Under the pieces are notes generated by a model, which was not told the DNA's origin, did no database searches, and saw only the letters and a program-made list of their open reading frames with translations. 64,000 nucleotides of DNA from Amycolatopsis alba DSM 44262 (GTDB lineage Bacteria > Actinomycetota > Actinomycetes > Mycobacteriales > Pseudonocardiaceae), in assembly GCF_000384215.1 (NCBI RefSeq), contig NZ_KB913032.1, positions 1,823,021-1,887,020 of the forward strand. The letters run 5' to 3'. Below, in pieces: positions 15,621-24,911 of this stretch (position 1 is the first letter of the stretch; the number at the start of each line of letters is the position of its first letter). Made by a program: the position numbers and the translations under genes.

Positions 15621-17246
15621 TCACGCCGGGCCCTCGCTGAGGGACTTGTGGACGAGCGCGTCGCACAGCGCGAGCCAGCTCGCTTCGACGATGTTGCCGT
15701 GCACGCCGACGGTGGTCCATTCCCGCTCTCCGTCACTGGTCTCGACGAGCACGCGCGTGACGGCGTCGGTGCCGGGGTGACCGGGCAGGATGCGCACCTT
15801 GTAGTCGGCCAGCTCGACACTGTCCAACCAGGACAGATGCGGGCTGAGCGCCTCGCGCAGGGCGGCGTCGAGCGCGTGCACGGGGCCGTTGCCCTCGGCG
15901 GTCGCGATCACGCGCTGCCCGGCGACGTGCACCTTCACCGTCGCCTCCGAGACGACCTCGCCGTCGGAGCGGTGGTCCAGGACGACACGGTACGACTCGA
16001 GTTCGAACGGCGGCTCGTCGAGGACGTCGCTCTGGGGGCCGTCGACCTCCCGCCGCAGCAGCAGTTCCAGTGAAGCGTCCGCGGCTTCGAAGGACCAGCC
16101 TTCGGATTCGAGTTTCTTCACCTTGCGTACGGCGCTCGTCAGCGCCTCGGGCTGGCCGGCAAGGTCGACCCCGAGCTCACGTCCCTTGAGCTCCAGGCTG
16201 GCCCTGCCGGCCATCTCGGTGACCAGTACCCGCATGTCATTGCCGACAGAAGATGGATCGATGTGGTTGTACAGCAACGGATCCACCTTGATCGCGCTCG
16301 CGTGCAGTCCCGCCTTGTGGGCGAAGGCCGACGCCCCTACGTAAGCCTGGTGGGTGTAGGGGGCGAGGTTGGCGATTTCGGCAAGGGCATGGGAGACACG
16401 GGTGAGCTCGGCGGCGCCTCCGGTCGGGAGGACCTCCATGCCGAGCTTGGTCACCAGATTCCCGGTCACGGCGAACAGATCGGCGTTACCCGCCCGTTCG
16501 CCGTAACCATTGGCGGTGCACTGGACGTGCGTCACGCCGGCCTGCACGGCGGCGACGGAGTTCGCCACCGCGCAGGAAGTGTCGTCCTGACAATGGATTC
16601 CGAGCCGGAATCCGGTCCTTTCCTTGACCTCGCGGACGGTTTCCGCGAGACCGAGCGGCAACTGGCCGCCGTTGGTGTCGCACAGCACGGCGACGTCGGC
16701 ACCGGCGTTCATTCCCGCGTCGAGCACCTTCAGGGCGGTGTCCGGGGAGAACGCGTAGCCGTCGAAAAAGTGTTCCGCGTCAAGGAAGACGCGACGTCCT
16801 TCGCCGACGAGGAAGGCGACGGTGTCCCGCACCATCGCGCAGGCTTCGTCGACGTCGACCCGCAGCGCGCGCTCGATGTGCCGAAGGTCCGACTTGGCCA
16901 CCAGCGTGATCACCGGGGCCTGGGAATCGAGCAGGGCCCGCACCTGCGCGTCCTGCTCCGCTTTGGCTCCGGCCTTCCTCGTCGCACCGAAGGCGACGAG
17001 GGCGGCGTGGTTCAGTTTCACTTCACCCGAAGCGGCGCGGGCGAAGAATTCCGTGTCCTTGGGCAGCGCGCCCGGCCATCCGCCTTCGATGAACCCGACC
17101 CCGAGATCGTCGAGCAGCCTCGCCACCGCCAGTTTGTCCGTGACGGAGTAGGAGATCCCCTCGCGCTGCGCGCCGTCGCGCAACGTCGTGTCGTACAGGT
17201 GGAAAGCGTCGCCGAGCGGTGTATCGGCGGGCTCCTTGCGAGTCAC
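15621..17246 (-). CDS. cimA: (R)-citramalate synthase
   Basis: 541 residues, standard length for CimA. The N-terminal TIM barrel of the isopropylmalate-synthase family begins HLYDTTLRDGAQREG, with metal and catalytic residues (Arg-Asp), AEHFFDG, and the HCQDDTSCAVANS and GYGERAGNADL motifs. The C-terminal part from about 410 is the LeuA-type allosteric dimer domain (VHALDAALREAL, VRVLVETSDGE). It condenses acetyl-CoA and pyruvate to citramalate, giving 2-oxobutyrate for isoleucine without threonine. The leader carries an Ile-codon attenuator (see 17288-17404). leuB, which acts on the later intermediates of this route as well as in leucine synthesis, lies immediately upstream. Confidence 0.95.
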   Translation of the reverse strand: MTRKEPADTPLGDAFHLYDTTLRDGAQREGISYSVTDKLAVARLLDDLGVGFIEGGWPGALPKDTEFFARAASGEVKLNHAALVAFGATRKAGAKAEQDAQVRALLDSQAPVITLVAKSDLRHIERALRVDVDEACAMVRDTVAFLVGEGRRVFLDAEHFFDGYAFSPDTALKVLDAGMNAGADVAVLCDTNGGQLPLGLAETVREVKERTGFRLGIHCQDDTSCAVANSVAAVQAGVTHVQCTANGYGERAGNADLFAVTGNLVTKLGMEVLPTGGAAELTRVSHALAEIANLAPYTHQAYVGASAFAHKAGLHASAIKVDPLLYNHIDPSSVGNDMRVLVTEMAGRASLELKGRELGVDLAGQPEALTSAVRKVKKLESEGWSFEAADASLELLLRREVDGPQSDVLDEPPFELESYRVVLDHRSDGEVVSEATVKVHVAGQRVIATAEGNGPVHALDAALREALSPHLSWLDSVELADYKVRILPGHPGTDAVTRVLVETSDGEREWTTVGVHGNIVEASWLALCDALVHKSLSEGPA

Positions 17247-17287
17247 GGGGAACTCCTCGTGGTGGTGGTGAAACTGGTTCAGGCAAC

Positions 17288-17318
17288 AAAAAAACCTCCC
17301 GCATGGGTGCGAGAGGTT
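17288..17318 (-). terminator. Attenuator terminator of the cimA leader
   Basis: On the minus strand an 11-bp stem with one mismatch (17308-17318 with 17293-17303) is followed by seven T (17288-17294 on the other strand). It lies between the leader peptide stop (17345) and the cimA start (17246). The sequence after the T-run, GTTGCCTG, is shared with the ilvB attenuator. Confidence 0.85.
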
Positions 17319-17344
17319 GCGCGCCGGGGGCTCTTGTGGAGCGG

Positions 17345-17386
17345 TTATCCGGCGCGCTCGGCGATAATGATGGTGCAGGAGGTCAC
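17345..17386 (-). CDS. cimA leader peptide with three consecutive Ile codons
   Basis: GTG at 17386 to TAA at 17345 encodes VTSCTIIIAERAG; an in-frame GTG at 17404 would lengthen it to 19 residues. ATC-ATT-ATC are three Ile codons in a row, directly upstream of a hairpin with a T-run, upstream of the isoleucine-route enzyme CimA. Ribosome stalling on these codons under isoleucine shortage would favour read-through, as in classical ilv/leu attenuation. The codon content, order and spacing fit; an RBS is not obvious. Confidence 0.75.
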   Translation of the reverse strand: MTSCTIIIAERAG

Positions 17387-17461
17387 GAACGCATCATGGC
17401 ACACGGTCTCACCGGGCGTCCACAAGCCGGGCGATACTTCCCATCCGCTGAGACCGCCCCC

Positions 17462-17520
17462 AAGTACATGAAGGCCCCCTTCCCGCACCTGGGTGCAAGG
17501 AAGGGGGCCTTCATGTACTT
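17462..17520. terminator. Strong hairpin after leuB
   Basis: A perfect 22-bp inverted repeat (17462-17483 with 17499-17520) starting AAGTACATGAAGGCCCCC, with a 15-nt loop. It starts 10 bp beyond the leuB stop and precedes the cimA leader, so it likely separates the two transcripts. Confidence 0.8.
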
Positions 17521-17529
17521 ACGAGAGAA

Positions 17530-18573
17530 CTACTGTGTGACCGGGCGCACGTTCGACGAAACAAGCGCCGCGAGCCGGTCACCGATCGCGTGCGTCGCAC
17601 CGGGCGACGCCTGGTCGCGGGTCGCCAGATCGAAGGCGACCGAGGCCTCGATCCGCCGCGCCGCTTCCTTCTGTCCCAAGTGGTCCAGCAGCAGCGAGAC
17701 CGACAGCACCGCGGCGGTCGGGTCGGCGAGACCCTGGCCCGCGATGTCCGGCGCGCTGCCGTGCACCGGCTCGAACATGCTCGGGTTCCGTCGCGTGATG
17801 TCGAGGTTCCCGCTCGCCGCCAGCCCGATGCCGCCGGTCACCGCCGCCGAGAGGTCGGTGACGATGTCGCCGAACAGGTTGTCGGTCACGATGACGTCGA
17901 ACCGGGACGGGTCGGTCACCAGGTGGATCATCGCCGCGTCCACATGGGAATACGCGACGGTCACCTCCGGGTGCTCCAGCGAGACCTCTTCGACGATCCG
18001 CGACCACAGCGAACCCGCGTACTCCAGCACGTTCGTCTTGTGCAGGAGCGTCAGGTGCTTGCGCGGCCGCGCCTCGGCGCGGTTGAACGCGTCGGTCACC
18101 ACCCGCCGGACGCCGAACGCCGTGTTGACGCTGACCTCCGTCGCGATCTCGTGGTCGGTGTCCTTGCGCAGCAGGCCACCGTTGCCGGCGTAAGGGCCTT
18201 CGGTGCCCTCACGTACGACGACCATGTCGATCTCGCCACCCTCGGCGAGCGGGCCGCGCACACCCGGATACAACCGGGCGGGGCGCAGGTTCACGTGGTG
18301 GTCGAGCTCGAACCGGAGACGCAGCAGCAGGCCACGCTCCAGAATGCCGCTCGGCACCGTCGGGTCGCCCACCGCGCCCAGCAGGATCGCATCGTGCTGA
18401 CGGAGTTCACCGAGTACCGACTCCGGCAGCAGCTCACCGGTGGAGTGCCACCGGGCGGCGCCGAGGTCGTAGTTCGTGGTCTCCGCCGTCGGTACGACCT
18501 CACCGAGCACTTTGAGCGCCTCGGAGACCACTTCGGGCCCGATCCCGTCTCCTGGGATCACCGCGAGCCGCAT
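17530..18573 (-). CDS. leuB: 3-isopropylmalate dehydrogenase
   Basis: 347 residues from the ATG at 18573, with GGAGG seven bases upstream. The beta-decarboxylating dehydrogenase fold begins [13 protein letters not shown]. Substrate-binding [19 protein letters not shown], the catalytic Tyr/Lys region, [20 protein letters not shown] and the NAD-binding [13 protein letters not shown] are all present. It oxidises 3-isopropylmalate (and, in the citramalate route, 3-methylmalate), which explains its position next to cimA. Cytosolic homodimer. Confidence 0.97.
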   Translation of the reverse strand: MRLAVIPGDGIGPEVVSEALKVLGEVVPTAETTNYDLGAARWHSTGELLPESVLGELRQHDAILLGAVGDPTVPSGILERGLLLRLRFELDHHVNLRPARLYPGVRGPLAEGGEIDMVVVREGTEGPYAGNGGLLRKDTDHEIATEVSVNTAFGVRRVVTDAFNRAEARPRKHLTLLHKTNVLEYAGSLWSRIVEEVSLEHPEVTVAYSHVDAAMIHLVTDPSRFDVIVTDNLFGDIVTDLSAAVTGGIGLAASGNLDITRRNPSMFEPVHGSAPDIAGQGLADPTAAVLSVSLLLDHLGQKEAARRIEASVAFDLATRDQASPGATHAIGDRLAALVSSNVRPVTQ

Positions 18574-18735
18574 CCACACACCTCCGTAGACCAGGCCACC
18601 GGCAGTCCGGATGGCCCATCCGCAAGAAAACGCCAGCAGCGGAAGGTTACCGGCTGTAGCCCGGTAGCCGTAGCCGCACCACCCTTATGCCGGAGCCTCC
18701 CACAGAGCGAGACAGCCAAAAGAGTGAATACAAGA

Positions 18736-18775
18736 AGGGACGCCCTGGCGTGAAGCATGTCGCCAGGGCGTCCCT
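18736..18775. terminator. Terminator hairpin between subtilase and leuB
   Basis: AGGGACGCCCTGGCG (18736-18750) pairs perfectly with 18761-18775 around a 10-nt loop, 35 bp beyond the end of the subtilase gene and upstream of leuB on the same strand. Confidence 0.75.
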
Positions 18776-18809
18776 CACCTCATCGAACGCAGGTCATCGC
18801 ACGATCGCG

Positions 18810-21800
18810 TCAGCCGACACCGATCGGCTGACGTCCGGTGTGCCGCCCGCCGTTACCCGCCCGGTCGACACCCGATTCGCCGTTGCCGTTGTTCGTCTGG
18901 ATCTTCACCACGTTCGCCCGGTTGCCCGAGGCGTTGTGGTGATCGATCGCCAGCAGGCCGAGGACGGTGTCCTGGGCGGCCGCGTTGCGGTTGACCACCA
19001 GCGCCGTGCCCGGCTTCGCGACGTAGCCCAGCGCGGAGTCGCCGCCGCCCTGGACCGAGTACGCGGGAGCAAGGGCGTCGAACGCGAGCGGCGTGCCGAC
19101 GTAGTCGATCGTCGACGAGCCCGCACCCGGAGCCGCGTAGAACCCGGAGGTCCCGACCGTGTAGCTGATCTTGTGCGACGCGGCGTTCGGGTCGATGCCC
19201 AGCGCGGCGATGCTCACCGGCAGCACGACGGCGTTGGTGTCGAACACGTTCGTGTCGACGTCGCCGAGCTGGCCGTTGACCGGCTGGATGTCCACCTGCG
19301 GGAAGCCCGGCTTCAGCGCCACCGTGACCGCGACCAGGACGTCGGTCGCCGTCACCTTGGTGACATAGGTCTCGAAGTCCGGCTGCCCGTCGCCCGTGGT
19401 GTCGATGTCCACGAACGGCGAGGTGTTGCTGCCCAGGTTGGCCAGGTCGCTCCAGGTGGTGAGACCGAAGGCCAGCAGCGCGTTCTCCGGTTCACCCTGT
19501 GCCTTGGCCAGCGGAGCCGTGGACGCCGCGCCGATGTAGCGCAGGTCGGCGCCCTTGGCGGTCTGGTTCAGCGTGCAGTCGGTGGTGACACCGGCTTCGC
19601 ACTCGGGCAGCTGGGGGGATTCCGCCTGCAGCTCGAGCACGCTGATCAGCGAGCGGTACCGCTGCGAACCGGTGCCCTGGTCCACGCCCTTGCCGGTCAG
19701 GTTCAGCACGGCCTGGTTCTGGCCCGCGCCGAAGTTGACGTTGCCAGGGGTGTTGATGGACGAGACGGGCTTCGGCGCGGAGTACACCGAGAGCCGCAGC
19801 GGCACGGTCGTGCCGCTCTTCGGGGTGAACGCGATCCGGCCGGAGGCGTCCGCCACGAACTGCCGGGCAAGGCCGACCTGCGTGGTCGCCATGGTCGGGT
19901 CGATGACCTTGCGGAGCGCCTTGGGGTCGGCGATCTTCAGGGTCACCTTCACCGTCGCGATACCGCGCGGGCTCAGCTTGACGGTCGGCTTGTCCACTGT
20001 GTACTCGACACCGGGGAGCGCGTTCACGGCTTCGTAGCCCACCGAGTACTCGACCGGCTTGATGCCCTTGTTGACCACCTTGACCGTCTTGGTCAGGGTG
20101 ACCGGGCCGCCCGCTTCGACGACGCCGAAGTTGACCGTGACGGCGCCGGGGTTGTCGACGACGTAGGCCAGGACCTGGTTGTCCAGCGCGGCCTTCGCGT
20201 CGATCCGGCCGCTTCCGACACGCTGCGGCGCGTAGGTACGGCCCGACGCGTCGTGGATGTCGTGCCCGGCGGTGTTGATGACCGAGGCCTTGACCTCCTC
20301 GACCGACCAGTCCGGGTGCGCCTGCCGGATCAGGGCGGTGATACCCGAGGTGTGCGGAGCCGCCATCGACGTCCCGGAGATGACCAGACGGCCCGCTCCG
20401 CTGCCCGCCAGCGCGGACGAGATCGTGTCACCGGGCGCCGAGACGTCCGGTTTGACGGCCGGTCCGCGCCCGCCACGCGAGGTGAACGAGCTCGGGGTGT
20501 CCACAATGGACTGGTCGGAGGTCGGCACGGACACGCGACCCTTGCCGGTCATCCGGACCTGCAGCGTGCCGGCGGTCAGCGCCGGGCGCAGCGAGGCGGT
20601 CGCGCTGCCGGTCAGCTGGAACGTCGGCGTGGCCGCGTTGCCCGCGATGCCCGCCGAGAAGTGCTCCAGCGTGGACGAGAACAGCGCGCCCTTGGCACCG
20701 GCGGCCTGCGCGTTGTTCGAGCGGGCGCCCGAACCGCAGGCACGGGTCGCGTCGTTGTCGTCCCATTCGAGCCAGACGATCTTGCCCGCGACCTTGGCCT
20801 TGTCGGCGTCGGAGTACGGGTTGCAGCCCGCCGCGTTGGCCGCGGACAGTGCGACGACCGGCGCGGTGACGTCGAGCGTGTCGTAGGCCTCGTAGTTCTG
20901 GCTGAACTGACCGGTCTTCGAGCCCTTGACCCCTTCGGGTGCCACGGCCTCGACGGCGTCGCGCAGGACGGAAGCGTCACGGCTGCTGGCGACGGTCAGC
21001 GCCTCGGGCGTGTTGCCCGGCGCGCCGCCGACGTCGTTGAGGTCACCGCCGTTGCCCGCGGAGAACACCGGGACGACGTTGTTCGCGGCGATCTTGCGCA
21101 CGAACAGCGAGTCCGGGTCGTCCGGGGTGGCGAAGTCCCCGCCCAGCGACAGGTTGACCACGTCGAGGTGGTCGGTGAAGTCGCCGTCGCCGTCCGGGTC
21201 GAGCGACCAGTCGAGCGCCTGCGAGGTGACGTTGGTCGAACCGGCGCAGCCGAAGACCTTGATCGCGTACAGCAGGGCCTTGGGCGCGGTGCCAGGCCCG
21301 ATCTGCATCGCTTCGAGCTTCTTCTTGTTCAGCTTCTTGTAGTCGCCCGTGAACGTCTTGCCCGCTTCGTCCACACCGAACCCGGCGACCGTGCCCGCGA
21401 CGTGCGTGCCGTGGTGGCCACAGGCGAGCGGGTTGGGGTCGGGCTTCGGGGTCTTGAGGGCCGGGTCGCTGCTGCCCGAGTCGTAAGCGTCGCCGACCAG
21501 GTCGACACCGCCGACGACCTTGTCCGTCGGGAAGGCCGGGGTGGCCTGGTCGCGGTTGATCGCCTTGTACGCCTCGACCGTGCCCGGACCGCCGAAGTCG
21601 GCGTGGGTGTAGTCGATGCCGTCGTCGATCACGCCGACGCGGATGCCGTCGCCGTAGCGGCCGGTCTGCTGCCACGACGCGAGCGTGTTGGTCAGCTGGA
21701 CCGCGCTGGAGTTGGTGCGGGTCTTCGGCACGACCGTCTTGACCGAGACGACGTCCGGCCGCTTCGCCAGGTCGCGGATCTTCGCCGCGTCGGCCGTGAC

Positions 21801-22214
21801 GACCGCACCCGCGACCGCGTTGGCGGTCTGGGTGACCAGCTGGGTGCCCGCGTCGGCGGCCTTGAGCTGGCCGACGACGGAGTTCACCGTCGCGGCGGCG
21901 TTCGCCTTGGCGTCCTTCGCGGCCTTCTTGGCCTTCTCCTTGCCGGCACCCTTGTTCTGCTCGGCGTTGAAGGCGTCGACGGCGGGCTGCTTGGCCAGCT
22001 CGACGAAGGCGGTGATCTGGCCTTGGGCGGCCTTGAGCTTCGGCTCGACCTTGCCCTGGAACGCGTTACGGTCGATCTTCGCCGGCGTGATGCCGTCCGC
22101 GAGGGGGACATCCTGTGCGGCCGCGGTCGCCCCGGTCACGGACGTCGCGAGCAACGCGGCGAAGACCGCGGCCGATGAGCGGATGGCCCATCGGGGTACG
22201 CGGGATCTGTTCAT
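18810..22214 (-). CDS. Large secreted subtilisin-like (S8) serine protease with PA domain
   Basis: 1134 residues. A signal peptide (to about residue 33, ending ATAAAQD) and an inhibitor-I9-like propeptide (about 60-170, rich in Ala and Lys) precede the catalytic domain. The triad is Asp197 (VGVIDDGIDYTH), His268 (GHHGTHVAGT) and Ser616 (GTSMAAPH). The wide gap between His and Ser accommodates a protease-associated insertion at about 440-570 with a Cys pair. After 660 there are Fn3/Ig-like beta domains (VTLTKTVKVVNKGIKPVEY) and a calcium-binding-like DTTGDGQPDFETY. It resembles Vpr/cucumisin-type extracellular proteases. Transcribed alone. Confidence 0.93.
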   Translation of the reverse strand: MNRSRVPRWAIRSSAAVFAALLATSVTGATAAAQDVPLADGITPAKIDRNAFQGKVEPKLKAAQGQITAFVELAKQPAVDAFNAEQNKGAGKEKAKKAAKDAKANAAATVNSVVGQLKAADAGTQLVTQTANAVAGAVVTADAAKIRDLAKRPDVVSVKTVVPKTRTNSSAVQLTNTLASWQQTGRYGDGIRVGVIDDGIDYTHADFGGPGTVEAYKAINRDQATPAFPTDKVVGGVDLVGDAYDSGSSDPALKTPKPDPNPLACGHHGTHVAGTVAGFGVDEAGKTFTGDYKKLNKKKLEAMQIGPGTAPKALLYAIKVFGCAGSTNVTSQALDWSLDPDGDGDFTDHLDVVNLSLGGDFATPDDPDSLFVRKIAANNVVPVFSAGNGGDLNDVGGAPGNTPEALTVASSRDASVLRDAVEAVAPEGVKGSKTGQFSQNYEAYDTLDVTAPVVALSAANAAGCNPYSDADKAKVAGKIVWLEWDDNDATRACGSGARSNNAQAAGAKGALFSSTLEHFSAGIAGNAATPTFQLTGSATASLRPALTAGTLQVRMTGKGRVSVPTSDQSIVDTPSSFTSRGGRGPAVKPDVSAPGDTISSALAGSGAGRLVISGTSMAAPHTSGITALIRQAHPDWSVEEVKASVINTAGHDIHDASGRTYAPQRVGSGRIDAKAALDNQVLAYVVDNPGAVTVNFGVVEAGGPVTLTKTVKVVNKGIKPVEYSVGYEAVNALPGVEYTVDKPTVKLSPRGIATVKVTLKIADPKALRKVIDPTMATTQVGLARQFVADASGRIAFTPKSGTTVPLRLSVYSAPKPVSSINTPGNVNFGAGQNQAVLNLTGKGVDQGTGSQRYRSLISVLELQAESPQLPECEAGVTTDCTLNQTAKGADLRYIGAASTAPLAKAQGEPENALLAFGLTTWSDLANLGSNTSPFVDIDTTGDGQPDFETYVTKVTATDVLVAVTVALKPGFPQVDIQPVNGQLGDVDTNVFDTNAVVLPVSIAALGIDPNAASHKISYTVGTSGFYAAPGAGSSTIDYVGTPLAFDALAPAYSVQGGGDSALGYVAKPGTALVVNRNAAAQDTVLGLLAIDHHNASGNRANVVKIQTNNGNGESGVDRAGNGGRHTGRQPIGVG

Positions 22215-22462
22215 GAGTATGTGCCCTCACTCGAGGCCTCGACTCGGAACCTGCCTGCCGCTCGAACACACCCCCGACGGTGAGCCCCGGCGCCGCGCCG
22301 TGCCCTTGACGGCGCGATGGTTCGGCCTCGCCGGAAGAACCTATCCGGGGACCAGCCCGACTTCAGTAGGCATTTTTCACCGTTATTGAATCTTGCTCTT
22401 CGCAACGCTCTGACTACCGGGGAAAAGTATTCCTGTAACGCGAGCAACGTGTTGCCACATAA
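22215..22462. other. Upstream region of the subtilase gene, no gene seen
   Basis: About 250 bp between serA and the subtilase, containing a conspicuously AT-rich patch at 22365-22460 (unlike the surroundings) that probably contains the protease promoter. No ORF with coding character. Confidence 0.45.
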
Positions 22463-22492
22463 CGAAAGCCGCGTCCGGGGACGCGGCTTTCG
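22463..22492. terminator. Terminator hairpin after serA
   Basis: CGAAAGCCGCGTC (22463-22475) pairs perfectly with 22480-22492 around a 4-nt loop, starting 16 bp after the serA stop. Confidence 0.8.
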
Positions 22493-22508
22493 TCAGATGG
22501 CTTTCAGA

Positions 22509-24107
22509 TCAGCCGAAGTTGACCGCCCGGATCGTGTGCGCGCCGACGGTCGCGCCGATCGGCTCCAGCAGGTGCGAGTCCACCGAACGGTCAACACGCA
22601 ACAGCATGACCGCGTCCGCTCCGTCAGTGGTCTGGCTGATCTGCGCGGCCTCGATGTTGATGCCCGCCTCGCCGAGCAGCGTGCCGACGCGGCCCATGAT
22701 GCCGGGGCGGTCCGGGTACTCCAGCAGCAGCACGTCGCCCTCGGCGCGCAGGTCGAAGTGGCGGCCGTTGACCTCGACCAGCTTCTCGACCTCGTCCTTG
22801 CCGGTGACCGAACCGGACACCGAAAGAACCGTGCCGTCGCCGTGGACCGCGCGAACGGTGACCAGGCTGCGGAATTTGGGGCTTTCGGACTCGGTGACCA
22901 GATCGACCTGGACACCCAGCTGCTCCGCCACGCGCGGCGCGTTCACGAAGGTGACCTGGTCTTCGACGACGCCGGCGAAAACGCCGCGTTCGGCCGCGAG
23001 CGGCAGCACGCTGACGTCCTCGGCAGCCAGCTCGCCCTTGACCACGACGGTGACCGAGGCGGGCGCCTTCGGGTTGAGCGCGGTCAGCACGGTGCCGAGC
23101 TTCTGGGTGAGCGAGAGGTACGGCCGGACGTGCTCGCCGACCGTGCCGCCACCGGCGACGTTCACCGCGTCCGGCACGAAGTCGCCGCGCAGCGCGAGCA
23201 GCACGGACTTCGCGACGTCGGTGCCCGCGCGGTCCTGCGCCTCGGCGGTCGACGCGCCGAGGTGCGGGGTGACGACGACGTTCGGCAGGCCGAACAGCGG
23301 GCTCTCGGTGGTGGGCTCGGTGACGAACACGTCGATGCCCGCGCCGCCGACGTGGCCGGAGCTCACCGCGTCCGCCAGCGCCTGCTCGTCGATCAGGCCG
23401 CCGCGCGCGGCGTTGACGATGATGACGCCCTGCTTGGTCTTCTTGAGCGCCTCGGCGCCGATCAGGCCCTTGGTCTCCGGGGTCTTCGGCAGGTGGATGG
23501 AGATCGCGTCGGCGCGCTCCAGCAGCTCGTCCAGCGTGACCAGCTCGATGCCGAGCTGCGCGGCGCGGGCGGCCGAGACGTAGGGGTCGTAGGCGATGAG
23601 CTTGGTGTCGAAAGCGGCGAGCCGCTGCGCGAACAGCTGGCCGATCTTGCCGAGGCCGACCACACCGACGGTCTTGCCCTGGATCTCGATGCCGGAGTAG
23701 CTGCTGCGCTTCCACGCGCCGCCCTGGAGGCTCTGGTCCGCGGCCGGGACCCGGCGGGCGACCGCGAGCAGCAGCGCGACGGCGTGTTCGGCGGCGGAGA
23801 CGATGTTCGACGTCGGCGCGTTGACCACCAGGACACCGCGTTCGGTGGCGGCGGGGACCTCGACGTTGTCCAGTCCGACGCCGGCGCGGGCGACCACCTT
23901 GAGCGAGGTCGTGGCGGCGAGGACCTCGACGTCGACCTTCGTCGCGGACCGCACGAGCAGCGCGTCCGCCGTCTTCACGGCTTCGAGCAGCGCGGGACGG
24001 TCGGTACCGTCCACATGCTGGACCTCGACCTCGTCGGAGAAGACGCTCAGCACGGAAGGAGCGAGCTTCTCGGCGATGAGGACGACGGGCTTGTTCGGCT
24101 TGGTCAC
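22509..24107 (-). CDS. serA: D-3-phosphoglycerate dehydrogenase
   Basis: 532 residues with a GTG start, the long (type I) form as in mycobacteria. The substrate domain is interrupted by the NAD-binding domain (VGVVGLGKIGQLFAQRLAAF). Catalytic Arg (NAARGGLIDE), Glu (VFVTEPTTESPLF) and His (VTPHLGASTAEAQ) are present. The extra allosteric-substrate-binding domain follows at about 320-450, then a C-terminal ACT domain (LLEYPDRPGIMGRVGTLLGE) for serine feedback. First committed step of serine synthesis. Confidence 0.97.
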   Translation of the reverse strand: MTKPNKPVVLIAEKLAPSVLSVFSDEVEVQHVDGTDRPALLEAVKTADALLVRSATKVDVEVLAATTSLKVVARAGVGLDNVEVPAATERGVLVVNAPTSNIVSAAEHAVALLLAVARRVPAADQSLQGGAWKRSSYSGIEIQGKTVGVVGLGKIGQLFAQRLAAFDTKLIAYDPYVSAARAAQLGIELVTLDELLERADAISIHLPKTPETKGLIGAEALKKTKQGVIIVNAARGGLIDEQALADAVSSGHVGGAGIDVFVTEPTTESPLFGLPNVVVTPHLGASTAEAQDRAGTDVAKSVLLALRGDFVPDAVNVAGGGTVGEHVRPYLSLTQKLGTVLTALNPKAPASVTVVVKGELAAEDVSVLPLAAERGVFAGVVEDQVTFVNAPRVAEQLGVQVDLVTESESPKFRSLVTVRAVHGDGTVLSVSGSVTGKDEVEKLVEVNGRHFDLRAEGDVLLLEYPDRPGIMGRVGTLLGEAGINIEAAQISQTTDGADAVMLLRVDRSVDSHLLEPIGATVGAHTIRAVNFG

Positions 24108-24246
24108 GATACGGCTCCCACTATCTGGTCTGTGCCTGCGACTCGGGGCTGATTGGCTTCTCGGCGGGAAAAAGTGCTTCGAAGCGGTTGACGGTCACGC
24201 CGTTGTGCCCGGTGCGCCGCAGTTTAGACCCGGTGACAGTGGATTG

Positions 24247-24813
24247 TTAACTCGCCCGTAATCCCGCGAAAACGAGATCGAGGAGCCGTTCGAGGCCCTT
24301 GTCACCCGAAAGATGTTCACTGGCCCAGGAAAGCGCGTGCAACAGCACCAGCAGTTCGTGCGCTGTGACGTCCGCCCGGAGCTCACCCGAGGCCTTCGCC
24401 CGTTCCACCAGATGGGATACACCGTCCCGCATGGCGTGACATGACGCGTACAGCGGCGAGGTTTCGTCGTCGAGGACGTCGACCATCAGTTCAGGCAGGC
24501 CGCGGTAGCTCGCCGACTGATCGCCCATCCCGGCGAGCCAGGTCTTCAGCGCACTCATCGGCTCCGGCGAGTCCAGGAGTTCGCGCGCCCCCTCGGCCTG
24601 CCCGTCGAACCTCTCGCGGAGCACCGTCTCGACCAACGCCTCCCGTGTCGGGAAGTGCCGGTAGAGCGTTCCGATACCGACGCCTGCCCGGCGGGCGATC
24701 TCCTCCAGCGAGGCGTCGACCCCGTGCGCGGCGAAGGCGAGCCTCGCCTCTTCGAGGAGGCGCTCGTAGTTGCGCCGGGCGTCCGCCCGCAGCGGCTTCT
24801 TGTCGGTGTCCAT
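24247..24813 (-). CDS. TetR/AcrR-family repressor
   Basis: 188 residues. The N-terminal HTH shows the canonical pattern: LAFAAHGVDASLEEIARRAG, then VGIGTLYRHFPTREALVETV. The C-terminal ligand-binding domain is helical and shows no known ligand signature. It is divergent from the luciferase-like gene at 24912, and the 98-bp gap contains a palindrome located inside the predicted promoter of that gene. It is thus probably the local repressor of the flavin-dependent pair and of itself. Confidence 0.93.
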   Translation of the reverse strand: MDTDKKPLRADARRNYERLLEEARLAFAAHGVDASLEEIARRAGVGIGTLYRHFPTREALVETVLRERFDGQAEGARELLDSPEPMSALKTWLAGMGDQSASYRGLPELMVDVLDDETSPLYASCHAMRDGVSHLVERAKASGELRADVTAHELLVLLHALSWASEHLSGDKGLERLLDLVFAGLRAS

Positions 24814-24832
24814 CGCGCTCCAGAGCCTAGTC

Positions 24833-24888
24833 TCGACAAATCGGAGGTAGCCTCCGTATAGTCGTGCGAGGTAACCGGAGGCTGCCTC
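24833..24888 (+). promoter_or_regulatory. Promoter and TetR operators of the luciferase-like operon
   Basis: TCGACA (24833-24838) and TATAGT (24857-24862) are 18 bp apart. The perfect dyad CGGAGGTAGCCTCCG (24842-24856) fills the spacer, so a bound repressor would block RNA polymerase. A second dyad, GAGGCTGCCTC, sits at 24878-24888, 34 bp downstream of the core GAGGTAGCCTC of the first. Confidence 0.7.
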
Positions 24889-24911
24889 ATGTTAGCTGGG
24901 GAGAACTGATA

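Noticed and set aside
17288..17404. Riboswitch or T-box upstream of cimA
   Set aside because: No specifier stem or T-box sequence; the peptide/hairpin/T-run order fits translation-coupled attenuation instead.
18687..22178. A 1163-codon plus-strand open frame opposite the subtilase
   Set aside because: Composition is Arg/Val/Asp repeats typical of antisense GC-rich shadows; the minus-strand frame has signal peptide, triad and domain order.
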